From Jaenimonas drosophilae (Eukaryota; Euglenozoa; Kinetoplastea; Trypanosomatida; Trypanosomatidae), in contig JASAON010001554.1 in NCBI GenBank assembly GCA_030849065.1, forward strand, positions 1 through 54,239: 54,239 nt of DNA, in the 5' to 3' direction. Shown here piece by piece: positions 1 to 9,300 of this stretch; positions within the stretch are counted from its first letter, which is position 1; each line of letters opens with the position of its first letter. Below the pieces are notes generated by a model, which was not told the origin of the DNA, made no database searches, and worked only from the letters and a program-made list of their open reading frames with translations. The translations under genes and the position numbers were made by a program.

Positions 1-3000
1 GTGCACTTTTCTGCGCGAGGTGAGTTCGAGTGGACGGACTTTTTGCCGTTCTGTGGTGACCGCGTGGAGGATGGGTTAGCTGTTGCTCGTGCGACGAACT
101 TTGATGTGTCAGTGATGAAACCACTGAGTGAGCGTTTGTGTGAGGTGGACAGCTTCTATGGAACATTTGCACTTCATAGTGCATTGGTGGATTCTGATAC
201 GGTTCGGTTTGCTGGTCGCGATATCATGAATGCGCTACGGGATAATGTGTCTAGGAGCTCGACATGTTTTGGTAAGCGCTTGGTGACGGTGGAAGAGTTA
301 TGCAAGAACCTCCATGGTTTTGGAACTGCCACTGACAGGGCTGAGAATGCATCCGTTGATTGTGCAAAGAACCAGATGGACCTCTTGAAACGACTAGAGA
401 GCTACACGAGGACGCTGATTGGCACGAATAATCAGCTGTCAGTCACAAATTTTATGCGGAAGGGTACACCATTTTCAGATGTGTCGGAGCTTGTGGGGGA
501 GTTGAAGCGCCTGAAGAAGCACAGCAATCTTCTTTCTTATATGCCAATCGATTCAGTGAAGGTTGCGGAGTACCTTGCAGTGGAGTTAGGTGAAAAAATT
601 CCCTTGGAGGATGCTAATATGTTTGGAACCATTTTGGATATGTGGGAGTACATTGCTCAACGAGCCATAGATGGACGCTCAGTGGAGGACCCACTGAACT
701 CGATCCTGAATTCTGTTACGTCGCGAGCAATAAGCACTGGTGTTTTGGGGGATGGCGGGCACATATGTGTGAATGCTGAATTTCTTCACTCTCATGACGA
801 GGACTACGCCCACACTATTGAGGAAGCGATTGGTGCTGGTTCAGTGTGCGAGTTTCTAACTGGTGTGATTCTGTCTTGTGTAGGTGTGTTGCGGAGAGAT
901 CAAATCAAATCGTTCTCTCGTGCGCCAGTGGACAAGCTCCTTCCCTGTACCAGTGAAGAGATGCATTTGCTGTGGCTGGTGGGCTGCCACGAACATGTGT
1001 CTGTGGTGAAGGTGCCACACTGCCAACGTGTGGAGAAAGAAATGAAGAAGAAGCGTTCGTGGTGGCGCTCCCTGTTGTCTGAGATACGTAGAGGCATTGA
1101 CTGGTGTGAGACGAAATGGGTATGGGCAACACAGTGGGCGCCAGAGTGTGTCCGCAACAATCTGATGCCTTTCCTTGTGGAACTTGTCACACTTGTATAC
1201 CCACCGGCAAATTTTGTCCTGTCAGCGATAAAAGCTGCATACTGTATGGTCAAGGGTCAGTGGGTAGCAGCAGCGATTAACATGTTGGGGCTGGTGAAGC
1301 TTCCACAGAAAATTGGTGGCTGGATACAGAAGGTCACATCATCGCGTATATATCAAAAGACTATTGGCCGAGTGGCCACGAAAGTGTCGAGTGCCACCAC
1401 GAAGGTGCGGGGAGTGAACTTGTCGAAGTGGCTCATGGCCAAGAGAGGGAGCTTGGCGGAGAGTCCAGCGAAGGCTTGCTTGGTGCGCTTCGCCACAAAT
1501 TGTGTGAAGGACTGCGCCATAAAACAGGTTGCGAAAGTGTTTACGAATGCGCGCATCTCCCCGCAAGAAGTGGAGCGGCTGATGGCGGAGAAGATTATGG
1601 CACCGTTGTTTGTCGCGTTGGTAACCACAAGGGAACAATTGTCAGCTGCTAAACACGCTGCTTTTATGCGCCATGTCCGCGAGTTCTACGTGGAGGACAA
1701 GTCAAAAAGTCATTGCGTGTGGAATATGTTTAAAGGATGCCTAAGCATCGCTAATGCCACGCTCTCAAAGGACCGAACCTATCAGGACCACGCTACAGCA
1801 GTCAATATGGTGATGTCTGCTTACGGCGTTCTGCGGCAGAACGTGGAAGAAGATTTCACCAAAGTGGGCCTGAAGATATTGTCGGACTTGACGTCCAAGT
1901 TTGGTATCGAACAACCCAACTTATCAGCTCCATTGAAACTGCGGTCAGGTGACTCCATTGACTTCAAGAAGCTCGTGGACACCTTAGTGCTTCTACTTCG
2001 TGGTGAAGTTTGCAATCCCATTTCATGTGACGAGAGAGAGCTTGACCTTGCCCTGTGTGTAGGCAGGAAGTTTGCATTAGCGGTGGGCGGTCCCATGGAG
2101 AAGATGTTACACAACTGCTACGATGTGTTGGATCGTATATTGGAACCGCCGAAAGTCATAAATGAGGCGGTTGGAGCTGATTTATCAGATTCGAGTGATG
2201 ATGACTCAAATGATACGAATGATTCGATGCTGACTGAGGGACCTGAAGAAGAACCTGAAGATGATCCCGCAGAAAGTTGGCCTTCACAGTACCCACCACC
2301 AGATGAAGGGGATCTCCCCGAAATTGTGGCAATTCCGGAGGATTTACCTGAGGAACATAAGGAGAAGAGATGGCGTGAAAAGGCCATTGATTTTGCCCAC
2401 GACCATACGTGTGGCTACGATAACGCGTTCGGTGACAAATTCGGTATTCGACTGAGTACCGTTGCTCAAGTTGCACAATGGGGTGCTTTGGCGGCAATGA
2501 CTGTATCGGGCGCGCCTGCTCTGACGGCGGGTGGATGTTTTTGGCTTGCAGGCAAAGTGCTTGTGTCTTGCTGCAGTCCGAGCTACTCTGATGTAGCTGG
2601 GTATTGTCTGAGTTTACCACCTGAAAGTATAGCAAAGCTACAGGAGATGGAGCGTCTCGCCACTATTGGCATTGGGTGCAAAGACTTGTTTAGAGCAAAT
2701 ACATATTTTTCTGGCAAGAGAACTAAGTCGGGGAGACCTGACCTCAGAGATCGAAAGGTGAAAGAAGCGCTGCTCGGGAAGAATGTCAACGTTAACGGGA
2801 GTACATCAAAGTACTGCTACAAGAAGAGTGGTGGCTGGTTTTCTTATTTCAACAAATCTGTTGTCAGTGGCGGCAAACCGATTCGGGGAGACTCTGCCGT
2901 TGTTACTCTTGCAAAAGGGGTTGACAGTGAGTTTGGAATAAGTGAGAAGGTGTCACAAGCTCTACCATTTTTGGCGCACACTGCGATCAACGCAGAAAGC

Positions 3001-3147
3001 AAATACGAGGCCACAAAGCAGGTGCTGGGGGCGGCGGCGAATGCTGCAATTAAGTTCAAACAGAAAGAATACAAGAGTTCTGTTGTGAAAGACAACTCGG
3101 CAAGCTTCAAAAAAGGGACTGACAATGACATTTCAGCACCGCCGTAG
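1..3147 (+). CDS. Large orphan protein, 5' end probably outside the window
   Basis: The frame is open from the first base (GTG) to a TAG at 3145-3147, giving 1048 residues. The first in-frame ATG is at 115, so the gene is probably cut by the left edge. I do not recognise a family. The first two thirds is mostly predicted helix with scattered cysteines. A hydrophobic stretch lies near residues 395-430, just after a basic, Trp-rich segment. Residues about 727-785 form an acidic Ser/Asp/Glu/Pro-rich linker. A second hydrophobic Ala/Gly/Cys-rich segment lies near 830-860, and the C-terminus is basic. Two membrane-associated segments are therefore possible. Codon choice looks more A/T-rich than in the genes from 33 kb onward. 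It sits next to a repeat-rich region, so it could belong to a lineage-specific or mobile family. That is inference. The length of the open frame makes it a convincing coding region, but its function is unknown. Confidence 0.7.
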   Translation: MHFSARGEFEWTDFLPFCGDRVEDGLAVARATNFDVSVMKPLSERLCEVDSFYGTFALHSALVDSDTVRFAGRDIMNALRDNVSRSSTCFGKRLVTVEELCKNLHGFGTATDRAENASVDCAKNQMDLLKRLESYTRTLIGTNNQLSVTNFMRKGTPFSDVSELVGELKRLKKHSNLLSYMPIDSVKVAEYLAVELGEKIPLEDANMFGTILDMWEYIAQRAIDGRSVEDPLNSILNSVTSRAISTGVLGDGGHICVNAEFLHSHDEDYAHTIEEAIGAGSVCEFLTGVILSCVGVLRRDQIKSFSRAPVDKLLPCTSEEMHLLWLVGCHEHVSVVKVPHCQRVEKEMKKKRSWWRSLLSEIRRGIDWCETKWVWATQWAPECVRNNLMPFLVELVTLVYPPANFVLSAIKAAYCMVKGQWVAAAINMLGLVKLPQKIGGWIQKVTSSRIYQKTIGRVATKVSSATTKVRGVNLSKWLMAKRGSLAESPAKACLVRFATNCVKDCAIKQVAKVFTNARISPQEVERLMAEKIMAPLFVALVTTREQLSAAKHAAFMRHVREFYVEDKSKSHCVWNMFKGCLSIANATLSKDRTYQDHATAVNMVMSAYGVLRQNVEEDFTKVGLKILSDLTSKFGIEQPNLSAPLKLRSGDSIDFKKLVDTLVLLLRGEVCNPISCDERELDLALCVGRKFALAVGGPMEKMLHNCYDVLDRILEPPKVINEAVGADLSDSSDDDSNDTNDSMLTEGPEEEPEDDPAESWPSQYPPPDEGDLPEIVAIPEDLPEEHKEKRWREKAIDFAHDHTCGYDNAFGDKFGIRLSTVAQVAQWGALAAMTVSGAPALTAGGCFWLAGKVLVSCCSPSYSDVAGYCLSLPPESIAKLQEMERLATIGIGCKDLFRANTYFSGKRTKSGRPDLRDRKVKEALLGKNVNVNGSTSKYCYKKSGGWFSYFNKSVVSGGKPIRGDSAVVTLAKGVDSEFGISEKVSQALPFLAHTAINAESKYEATKQVLGAAANAAIKFKQKEYKSSVVKDNSASFKKGTDNDISAPP

Positions 3148-4900
3148 CTCACCAACTCCATCACCTCCCCATCGCTATGAAGCCGGTGAGGTCGATTGAG
3201 AAGATGATGAACCGCATCGTGGGATCGCATCCTTAAACCACCCACCTCACTACCTTCTGTTGCCCTCGCCAACTCCCGATTGACAGTCCCACCCCGAAGC
3301 TGCTTTGTAAAATTGGCCAGCTGTGACGTCGCGATGGAAGCCATTGTCGCATTGACTGGAAATCCTCCTTCAGCATCTGACAGATCCACGATACCGCATG
3401 CGTGCGCGGTGCAGTGACATGGGTAAGTTTTCAGTGTGCGAGAGAGAGAGGATGCATGGCGCTTACGTCACGCACAAATCACAATGCTTGTTGTGAGTTA
3501 CTAATATCTTGGCGAAGTTTTTTTCTTGGAAAATGTTTGACGCAGCAGTACTTCTCAAAGTTCCCCAATTAAGCAGTCGCTTTAGATCCACACGGAAGAA
3601 ACTCGAAATTCCTTTTTTTTTGTTAAGCTTCGCGTTGTGAATGGAGTGCGTTCCTAGCTGACAAAGAGGGGAGGGATATTGAGTGGAAGAGACGGTGATG
3701 TCTGTGTTATTCTGATGAATCACATGGTGGCGAGTGTAGCTATGATGATTTCGCTGGTTTCCATTTATTTACTCTAGATCGATTCACGATCTCGAAGCTA
3801 GGATTGCTTCAAAACCTCCCGCCCACCCCCGGTGTCCCACCATGATGTGGGCCCATGGGACACCAAAAGGTGGATGGGTCATGATTCTCATTTCGTAAAG
3901 GATAATGCCTCACAGCTAAGTGATGACAACTGAGGGAGTCGCGCGAGGAAAAGGCGTGAAAAGAATGAAGAGCTAGTTTGACCATGTGATGGTGAAGAAT
4001 GCCATCTCAATGATGCCCTTCCTTCTCCGATGTCTTCATAGTAGCACTCTATTTCCGTAGGAGTCACACCGCTTGGGCTGGAATTTGTGCTGCAGTCAAC
4101 AATAATAATTATGAGTGGGAAAATTCCCTGGCTATGGGGGGGGGGGTTAGGGTGCCGGGTGCATCTAGCCCTCATTTTCGTGTCCGCCAAATTGAATCCA
4201 AGCGTTTCATTGCGGTGCTCCCTCGGGACACAGACTAACACCTGTCACGTTGTTTTGCGGTTTGTTTGTACTTCCTCTCTCTCGCCTCCTTCTCGTCTAC
4301 GCTTCTCTTGGTGTTGGTGGTACTTCAATCACTCTGTATTCTGCTGATACTGGACCTAGGTTGGGCATGCAGCGACTACACGGAATTCTTAAGAGCTCCT
4401 CGCTTTCACTGATTCTCCCTAGCAGTGAGCCTATCAATCTAAGTATTACTGTTTTAATATTATTTTAATTTGCTTTGATGTCGTGATTCGAAGCGCTGGA
4501 CCTGTACCCGTGACAAAAGCCTATCATATCTGCTGCCTTACCATCAACATGGGGTGACCTTCGTACCGCAGCCCACCTGCATCATCATGAATATCACTAC
4601 TCAATTCCTGAAGATGATGCGATATTGCTGAAGGGGCGGCTGAGCTAAGCGCGACGAAGGGTGACAAAGGCCACACGTTTTGTGGCCATCGTTGCTGAGG
4701 TGTTTGCTCGGAGAGCGACATAGATTTCTGTTTTGGATGCTATACGATGTCTGTCTTTGCTTTCGGCGGAGGAGATTCGAAGCTTCTGGTCGCATCCCTT
4801 ATCTGTTGCAGCGAAGAGACTAACCACCGTATCCAACTTTCGTTTATTGGTGGAGCGCAACTACCACAACCGAGGAGAAACCGATGGCCTTGGGCAAGTG
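3148..4900. other. Gene-free stretch with hairpins and a G-run
   Basis: I see no convincing gene. It presumably holds the 3' UTR of the preceding gene. It contains two neighbouring perfect-stem hairpins (3776-3792 and 3831-3864), an 11-base G-run at 4136-4146, and short open frames on both strands that look random. A frame continuous with the next gene is open from 4733, but it begins with TTG and has no ATG until 4901. Confidence 0.5.
3776..3864. repeat. Two adjacent inverted repeats (hairpins)
   Basis: The first is AGATCG-ATTCA-CGATCT at 3776-3792, a 6-bp stem with a 5-base loop. The second has arms GGTGTCCCA (3831-3839) and TGGGACACC (3856-3864), a perfect 9-bp stem. Its loop contains a further CCA/TGG pairing. 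Between them is a C-rich stretch. They could be RNA processing or cruciform structures, or chance. Confidence 0.45.
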
Positions 4901-6208
4901 ATGCCGCTGGCTGGAATCAATTCAGTGGGAACTGAGGATGCCACCGACTTGATTGCTGGGGTGGATATACTCGAAGGAATTCATCTCTCATGCATGGCGG
5001 CTCTGAGCCGACGGCCAGCCTCCGAGGATCCCTTTGTGGCAGACGAGGTGGAGCTCCGCTGGCCATGGTACACGTTGGACAACATGCAGAAGTTTGCCCA
5101 CCACTTCATTCCGGGCACCGGCTTCCTCCCAGATCATCCCCATCTTCTCAACACACCATTTCACCCGTGGAGCCCGTGGGGAACGTTGCCTATGCAGCTC
5201 TTTGAGGCTTCCAGCGCCAGTGTCCACCGTTTTTCGATGAATGTTGCCTGCGACCAGCGCCAACTTTGGCAGGTGGACCGAAAACCAACGAAAGACGACT
5301 GGAAGCAACGCCGCCAGCGGGAAGAACATAGCCACACGGCGATGGAGATGCAGGTACGAGCCATTTCATTGCAGCAGGTGTCAGGGCTGGCATGGATGAC
5401 GTGTGAGCTCGAGCGTATCGCCAGTCAGCCGTGGAAGGTGGTGATCGATCCGGTTGGGGCTGTCTTGGTTGATGCAGCAGCATGGCTCGGCGCTCTTCCG
5501 TGGATGAGGTGGCAAGTTGTATTGGAGCATTTAGCCTGCGCGACAAAAACAAATCGGGGATTGCTCACCGTGTATGCCGTGCGGGGTACGCTTACTGTGG
5601 CAACCTTTTTAACCGTGGAGGGGGCGTGCATGACGTGGGTGGGAAGCAAGATGTGCGATGTATGTAAGAACCGTCGACGAAGAAGTTCTGCACCTCTCTC
5701 CAGTGGGTCATGGGAGCGAGCGCCAACGAGCCACAGCATGTCCAAGCTGCAGTCAAAGCCCTCACTGCTCAGTACCGTTGGCAACGAGACCGCGAGCGGG
5801 TGGAGGGAGCAGCTCCAAGGGGGGAAGGTGGTTGACCTCACCACGGACGACATCTCACCAGTGTCAAGCCCGCTGCGATGCGCAAATGGACGTGAGGAGT
5901 GCCGCCAACCCGCAGAAGCTCCACGAGCAGCACGCGATGGACAACGACGTGATTGGGCTACGTCTGAGAAGCCCACAACCTTGCCGGAGGTGGGCGTGAA
6001 CCGACGGAAGAGCAGGAAGCGTGTGGTGCTAGTTGGAATGTTCTGGAAGGCAGGGAGGTGCTACGGCAAGCTTTCGATTGCCGTGACGACGGCATCACCT
6101 GCTCCGCCGTTAGAAGTTGCATCTGAGCCGCTCCAGCGAGGTGCCACAGGACAAGGGAGATGCAAAAGTCTGCGTACGACAGCAGTGACATCTCCGAGAC
6201 AACGCTGA
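4901..6208 (+). CDS. Doubtful hypothetical protein, possibly a decayed gene
   Basis: An open frame of 435 codons runs from the ATG at 4901 to a TGA at 6206-6208. The frame stays open back to 4733 without another ATG. Residues 1-250 (counted from 4901) have a balanced composition rich in Trp, Pro and His, and look like a folded domain. After about residue 255 the sequence is Ser/Arg/Thr/Pro-rich and low in complexity, with one CxxC. I recognise no domain. The region is also fairly open on the minus strand (for example 5425-5976), so part of the length may be due to base composition. It lies between an orphan gene and a repeat cluster. It may be a lineage-specific gene, a remnant of a repeated gene family, or non-coding. 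The start is uncertain. Confidence 0.35.
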   Translation: MPLAGINSVGTEDATDLIAGVDILEGIHLSCMAALSRRPASEDPFVADEVELRWPWYTLDNMQKFAHHFIPGTGFLPDHPHLLNTPFHPWSPWGTLPMQLFEASSASVHRFSMNVACDQRQLWQVDRKPTKDDWKQRRQREEHSHTAMEMQVRAISLQQVSGLAWMTCELERIASQPWKVVIDPVGAVLVDAAAWLGALPWMRWQVVLEHLACATKTNRGLLTVYAVRGTLTVATFLTVEGACMTWVGSKMCDVCKNRRRRSSAPLSSGSWERAPTSHSMSKLQSKPSLLSTVGNETASGWREQLQGGKVVDLTTDDISPVSSPLRCANGREECRQPAEAPRAARDGQRRDWATSEKPTTLPEVGVNRRKSRKRVVLVGMFWKAGRCYGKLSIAVTTASPAPPLEVASEPLQRGATGQGRCKSLRTTAVTSPRQR

Positions 6209-6729
6209 GTGTTCTGTTTCACAAGGCTGTCAGGATGGTCTAAGCATGTTTCATGCCCGTCGTGGCAGTCAGAAATCGATTCTTCCAAGTATCTCTGTGG
6301 CTGTAATTGAACCGTAATAACGTGTGCCCACCCTTTCCAAGGAATGCGGCACTAACAATTATATGATCTATTAGTCAGCTAGTGTGCTGCACTCAACTGT
6401 AAATCGCCGCGGCCGTGAGGTGGTGTTCTTCTTCTGGTCTGGGATTGCCCCGGCCTCTTCTACTCCAGCAGCTGCGTGTGCTCTCCCCTATGCGACAATT
6501 CTTCTCGTCTTCACGCAGGTGCCAAACTTCAAACTTCAACTCCTCCTTCTTCTTGTTTGAGATGCCTGGCACCAACCATCCTGTTGTTCTGCCGGCATTG
6601 GGTAGGTACGCGACATGACTCAGCCTCACTACGACATAGCTGTCATTCACCTTCACCTACCATGGTTTGGGTAAAACGTCTCCCTGTGATCCACGCGGCG
6701 GAGATAATGGATCTCGGACATCATCTTCG
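6209..6729. other. Gene-free stretch before the inverted repeat
   Basis: No convincing gene. It contains CT-rich tracts around 6425-6560 and short frames on both strands. A weak resemblance to the outer flank of the right-hand repeat copy may begin near 6640, but I could not align it convincingly. Confidence 0.4.
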
Positions 6730-7605
6730 GTGGGAGAATAAATGCACCTCTGCTGATTGTTGTGCGCTCAGTTGTTGGCTCGACGACCAGTGAATCCGTG
6801 ACAACATTGCCACGGTACTTGACTCGGACTTGGATACATCGATGGCCGGCGGTTCCGCAAACACCGTACCCCTCGACGAACGACGGAGAGCGCCTCGTCA
6901 ACGGCCGCAGCGGCTCCACAACGAGGAAGAGATTCCGTCACCATCGCCCAGTGGATCGAGCCAGCACGTGCGCATAGAGGTGTCCAAGGGGGAGCGGCAC
7001 ATCACAGAGCAAAAAATATGAGCCACTTGCTCACTGCAGTGGCCGTAATCAACGTGATGTGTGGCGTTTCATGGAGCATGTTGTCCGTGAAGGCGCTCGG
7101 GAACCGCTGCCACAGACGGGGCCTTCGGTGGCGATGCCACTACGACATTGGTGAGACACTCCAGAAGCTTGGCTATGCGGTTGATTGCATTGAGGTGGGG
7201 TCAAGGGATCAACTGGCTTTGGTCAGGCGAGCTGGGCGGAACGCATCTCACCCGATTGTAGTGCAGGCGCCGACTGCCGGATTCCATCTGCCCAGAGTCA
7301 TCGAGGGTCGAACCTTTCGGATGGGCGTGAGGTTTGACGAGGAGGTGGGCCGCGATGAGGAAACGGGGAGGATGTACTCCTTGACTATGCGCTTCCGGAG
7401 TCCGTCATGGGTAGTGTACCTCCCCGTAGCTGCGGTGGCGTACCAAGATGTGGCCGTCCCACAGCTGAAGTTGCCGCCCCAAGAAACTGCATTTTTAGTT
7501 TGTACCACCCCAACAATACAATACTTATCATACTTAGTTTTTGTCACCAGACAGAATAGATTGTTGTTTTACTCACACAGAGTGCGTGCAGTTGAAATAC
7601 GCACA
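6730..7605 (+). repeat. Left copy of a diverged inverted-repeat element
   Basis: This stretch matches the reverse complement of about 8315-9300. Reading outside to inside, both copies carry: a segment encoding a motif like IVVRSV; a segment encoding RIEVSKGERHITEQK that stops after LRHW at the same TGA; an overlapping second frame (7018 onward) encoding RWRCHYDIGETLQKLGY and PIVVQAPTA; and a shared non-coding inner end that includes the text gtttgtaccaccccaac. The copies differ by substitutions, a 3-base indel near 7081, and larger differences in the outer part. An earlier frame in this copy is broken, whereas the inner frame is open for 229 codons (7018-7707). It looks like an old repeated gene or element. 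No transposase or reverse transcriptase motif is visible. Confidence 0.75.
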
Positions 7606-7707
7606 GAGACACTACATCATACTTTGTTTTTACCGCCGTTTTTGCGGAGTTTCTCACCACGCATAGTTTTTCTCCAAGGAATGTGGCGTTTTGTGCACGC
7701 GCCATAG
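7018..7707 (+). pseudogene. Open frame inside the left repeat copy, unknown family
   Basis: The frame runs from the ATG at 7018 to a TAG at 7705-7707 (229 codons). The first 130 or so residues correspond closely to the frame at 8926-8387 in the minus-strand copy, including an initial hydrophobic stretch and the segments DIGETLQKLGYAVDCIEVGS and VGRDEETGR. Just after that the right copy shifts frame, which shows that at least one of the two is broken. The last 60-70 residues of the left frame come from the non-coding-looking inner end of the repeat and are probably not part of a real protein. A shorter frame overlapping the first part in another register (RIEVSKGERHITEQK ...) is also conserved between the copies. 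I cannot tell which register was the original coding one. It is treated as a remnant, with function unknown. Confidence 0.4.
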
Positions 7708-8314
7708 CAGCATCTCGCTGCCTCATTTGTGCTGGTGTTTCTTCGTCTGGAGAGGTCGGGAGGTTCACCATGCGATTTCGTTTAGTGCTTTCGAGCACTG
7801 CCGCCAGATATCCTGATGATCGTCTCCTTCCATCACCGGCACTATGTCAGCTGGCGCTCGTGCCTCCTTCGCCCGCATCTTGGGGGTCGGCATCTGTGGA
7901 TGCTGTTCTCTTAGGCCCTTCCCTGGGAAAACCGTGGGCGTGCAACACCCCTCCTGGTTCCTCGTGTGCACACGACATGGTGGTGTGTGGGCTGAGGAGA
8001 GAAGACGCGCATCGACCGTACTTGAACGAGTGACTCCCGTATCAGTTAATACGAGATGCATCCACGCACAAACTAGGTCTGGCCACGCGGAGAAAAGGCC
8101 TGACCAGAACCGATAGGGAGGGAGGCAGCAAAGCCACAACTGGAAGCGGGGAGATAGATGGACAATGTGCGTTGAACAGTGATCATCCCAAGTTCCGGCA
8201 CATCATCTGAATTATTGCAATTAAATGCTTATTCGTCTTGCGTAACTTGACACCACACGAGACATCCGGATTCTGGTTGCTCCTCCGTATGCATCGCTGC
8301 GCCACAATGTGATG
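7606..8314. other. Spacer between the inverted repeat arms
   Basis: About 0.7 kb separates the two arms. No intact gene is visible. On the minus strand two consecutive frames (8139-7765 and 7798-7544) read as plausible protein-like text in different registers, suggesting a frameshifted remnant. The evidence is only composition. Confidence 0.35.
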
Positions 8315-9300
8315 TGGCGTGTGTGTGTGTGCGTATTGCAACGGCACGCACTCTGTGTGAGAACAACAACAAACTAAGTGAGGAAGCTATTCTGTATGGT
8401 GACAAAAACTAAATATGATAAGTATTATATTGGTGGGGTGGTACAAACTAGTAATGTAGTTTTTTGGGGTGGCAACTGCAGGTGTGGGACGGCCACAGCT
8501 GAGTACGCCACCGCAACTACGGGGAAGTACACTCCCATGACGGACAAACCGATGTCCATGGTCAAGGAGTACCTCCCTCCCCGTTTCCTCATCGCGGCCC
8601 ACCTCCTCGTCGAGCCTCACGCCCATTCGACAGTTTCGACCCTCGATGATTCTGGGCAGATGGAATTCTGCCGTCGGCGCCTGCACTACAATCGGGTGAG
8701 ATGCGTTCCGCCCAGCTCGCCTGACCAAAGCCAGTTGATCCCTTGACCCCACCTCAATGCAATCAACCGCATAGCCAAGCTTCTGGAGTGTCTCACCAAT
8801 GTCGTAGTGGCATCGCCATCGAAGGCCGTGTCTGCGGCAGCGGCACCAGAGCGCCTTCACGGACATGCTCCATGAAACGCCACACATCACATTGATTATG
8901 GCCACTGCAGTGAGCAAGTGGCTCATATTTTTGCTCTGTGATGTGCCGCTCCCCTTTGGACACCTCTATGCGCACGTGCTGGCTCAATCCGCTGGGCGAT
9001 GGTGACGGAATCTCTTCCCCGTTGGGGAACCGCTGCGGCCCCGCCCCTCTGCGCGAAAAACGGTTGGGGCAGCTGCACGTCCGCATGCTGAAGTAGTGTG
9101 CGTCCCCTGCTGCGGGCCACTGGACTCACCCTCGCTTTGGGTGTTGCTTCTGGGGTCTGTTGGCGCCTGCGGACTGCTGGGGATCGCGCTCCGGGTACCA
9201 CCAAAGGAGGTTGCATGCGTTCGGTTGACGAGGGGCTTTCCGTATCACCTGGGGTAGTGCGTATAACTGATCGCACCACAATCACGGGAGGGGCCAATAG
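8315..9300 (-). repeat. Right copy of the diverged inverted-repeat element
   Basis: Reverse-complement counterpart of about 6730-7605. It carries a conserved frame at 9441-8923 (minus) containing PPVIVVRSVIRTTP and a Pro/Arg/Gln-rich linker that is shorter in the left copy. It also carries the RIEVSKGERHITEQK segment (frame 9086-8793) and the frame 8926-8387 that corresponds to the left open frame. Relative to the left copy it has lost 3 bases near 8865 and changed register near 8570. The match ends internally at a (TG)n run at 8322-8333, opposite a similar text at about 7580-7605 in the left copy. The outer end is less certain. No target-site duplication could be established by eye. Confidence 0.75.
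8387..8926 (-). pseudogene. Frame-shifted open frame inside the right repeat copy
   Basis: On the minus strand an ATG at 8926 opens 179 codons. Residues 1-125 or so match the left-copy frame at 7018 almost residue for residue. After the VGRDEETGR segment the register is shifted by one base, so the remaining residues differ although the DNA still matches. This is the only sizeable minus-strand frame I support in the window. No spliced-leader acceptor could be assigned. Most likely it is a remnant. Confidence 0.4.

Noticed and set aside
1..3147. Idea that the orphan protein is a retroelement or viral polyprotein
   Set aside because: No reverse transcriptase, integrase, protease, helicase or polymerase motif was seen. 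The idea stays open only because the 5' end is missing.
5425..5976. Minus-strand open frame of 183 codons
   Set aside because: Competes with the + frame 4901-6208. It has no recognised motif and no better composition. Both are uncertain, and only the + frame is listed.
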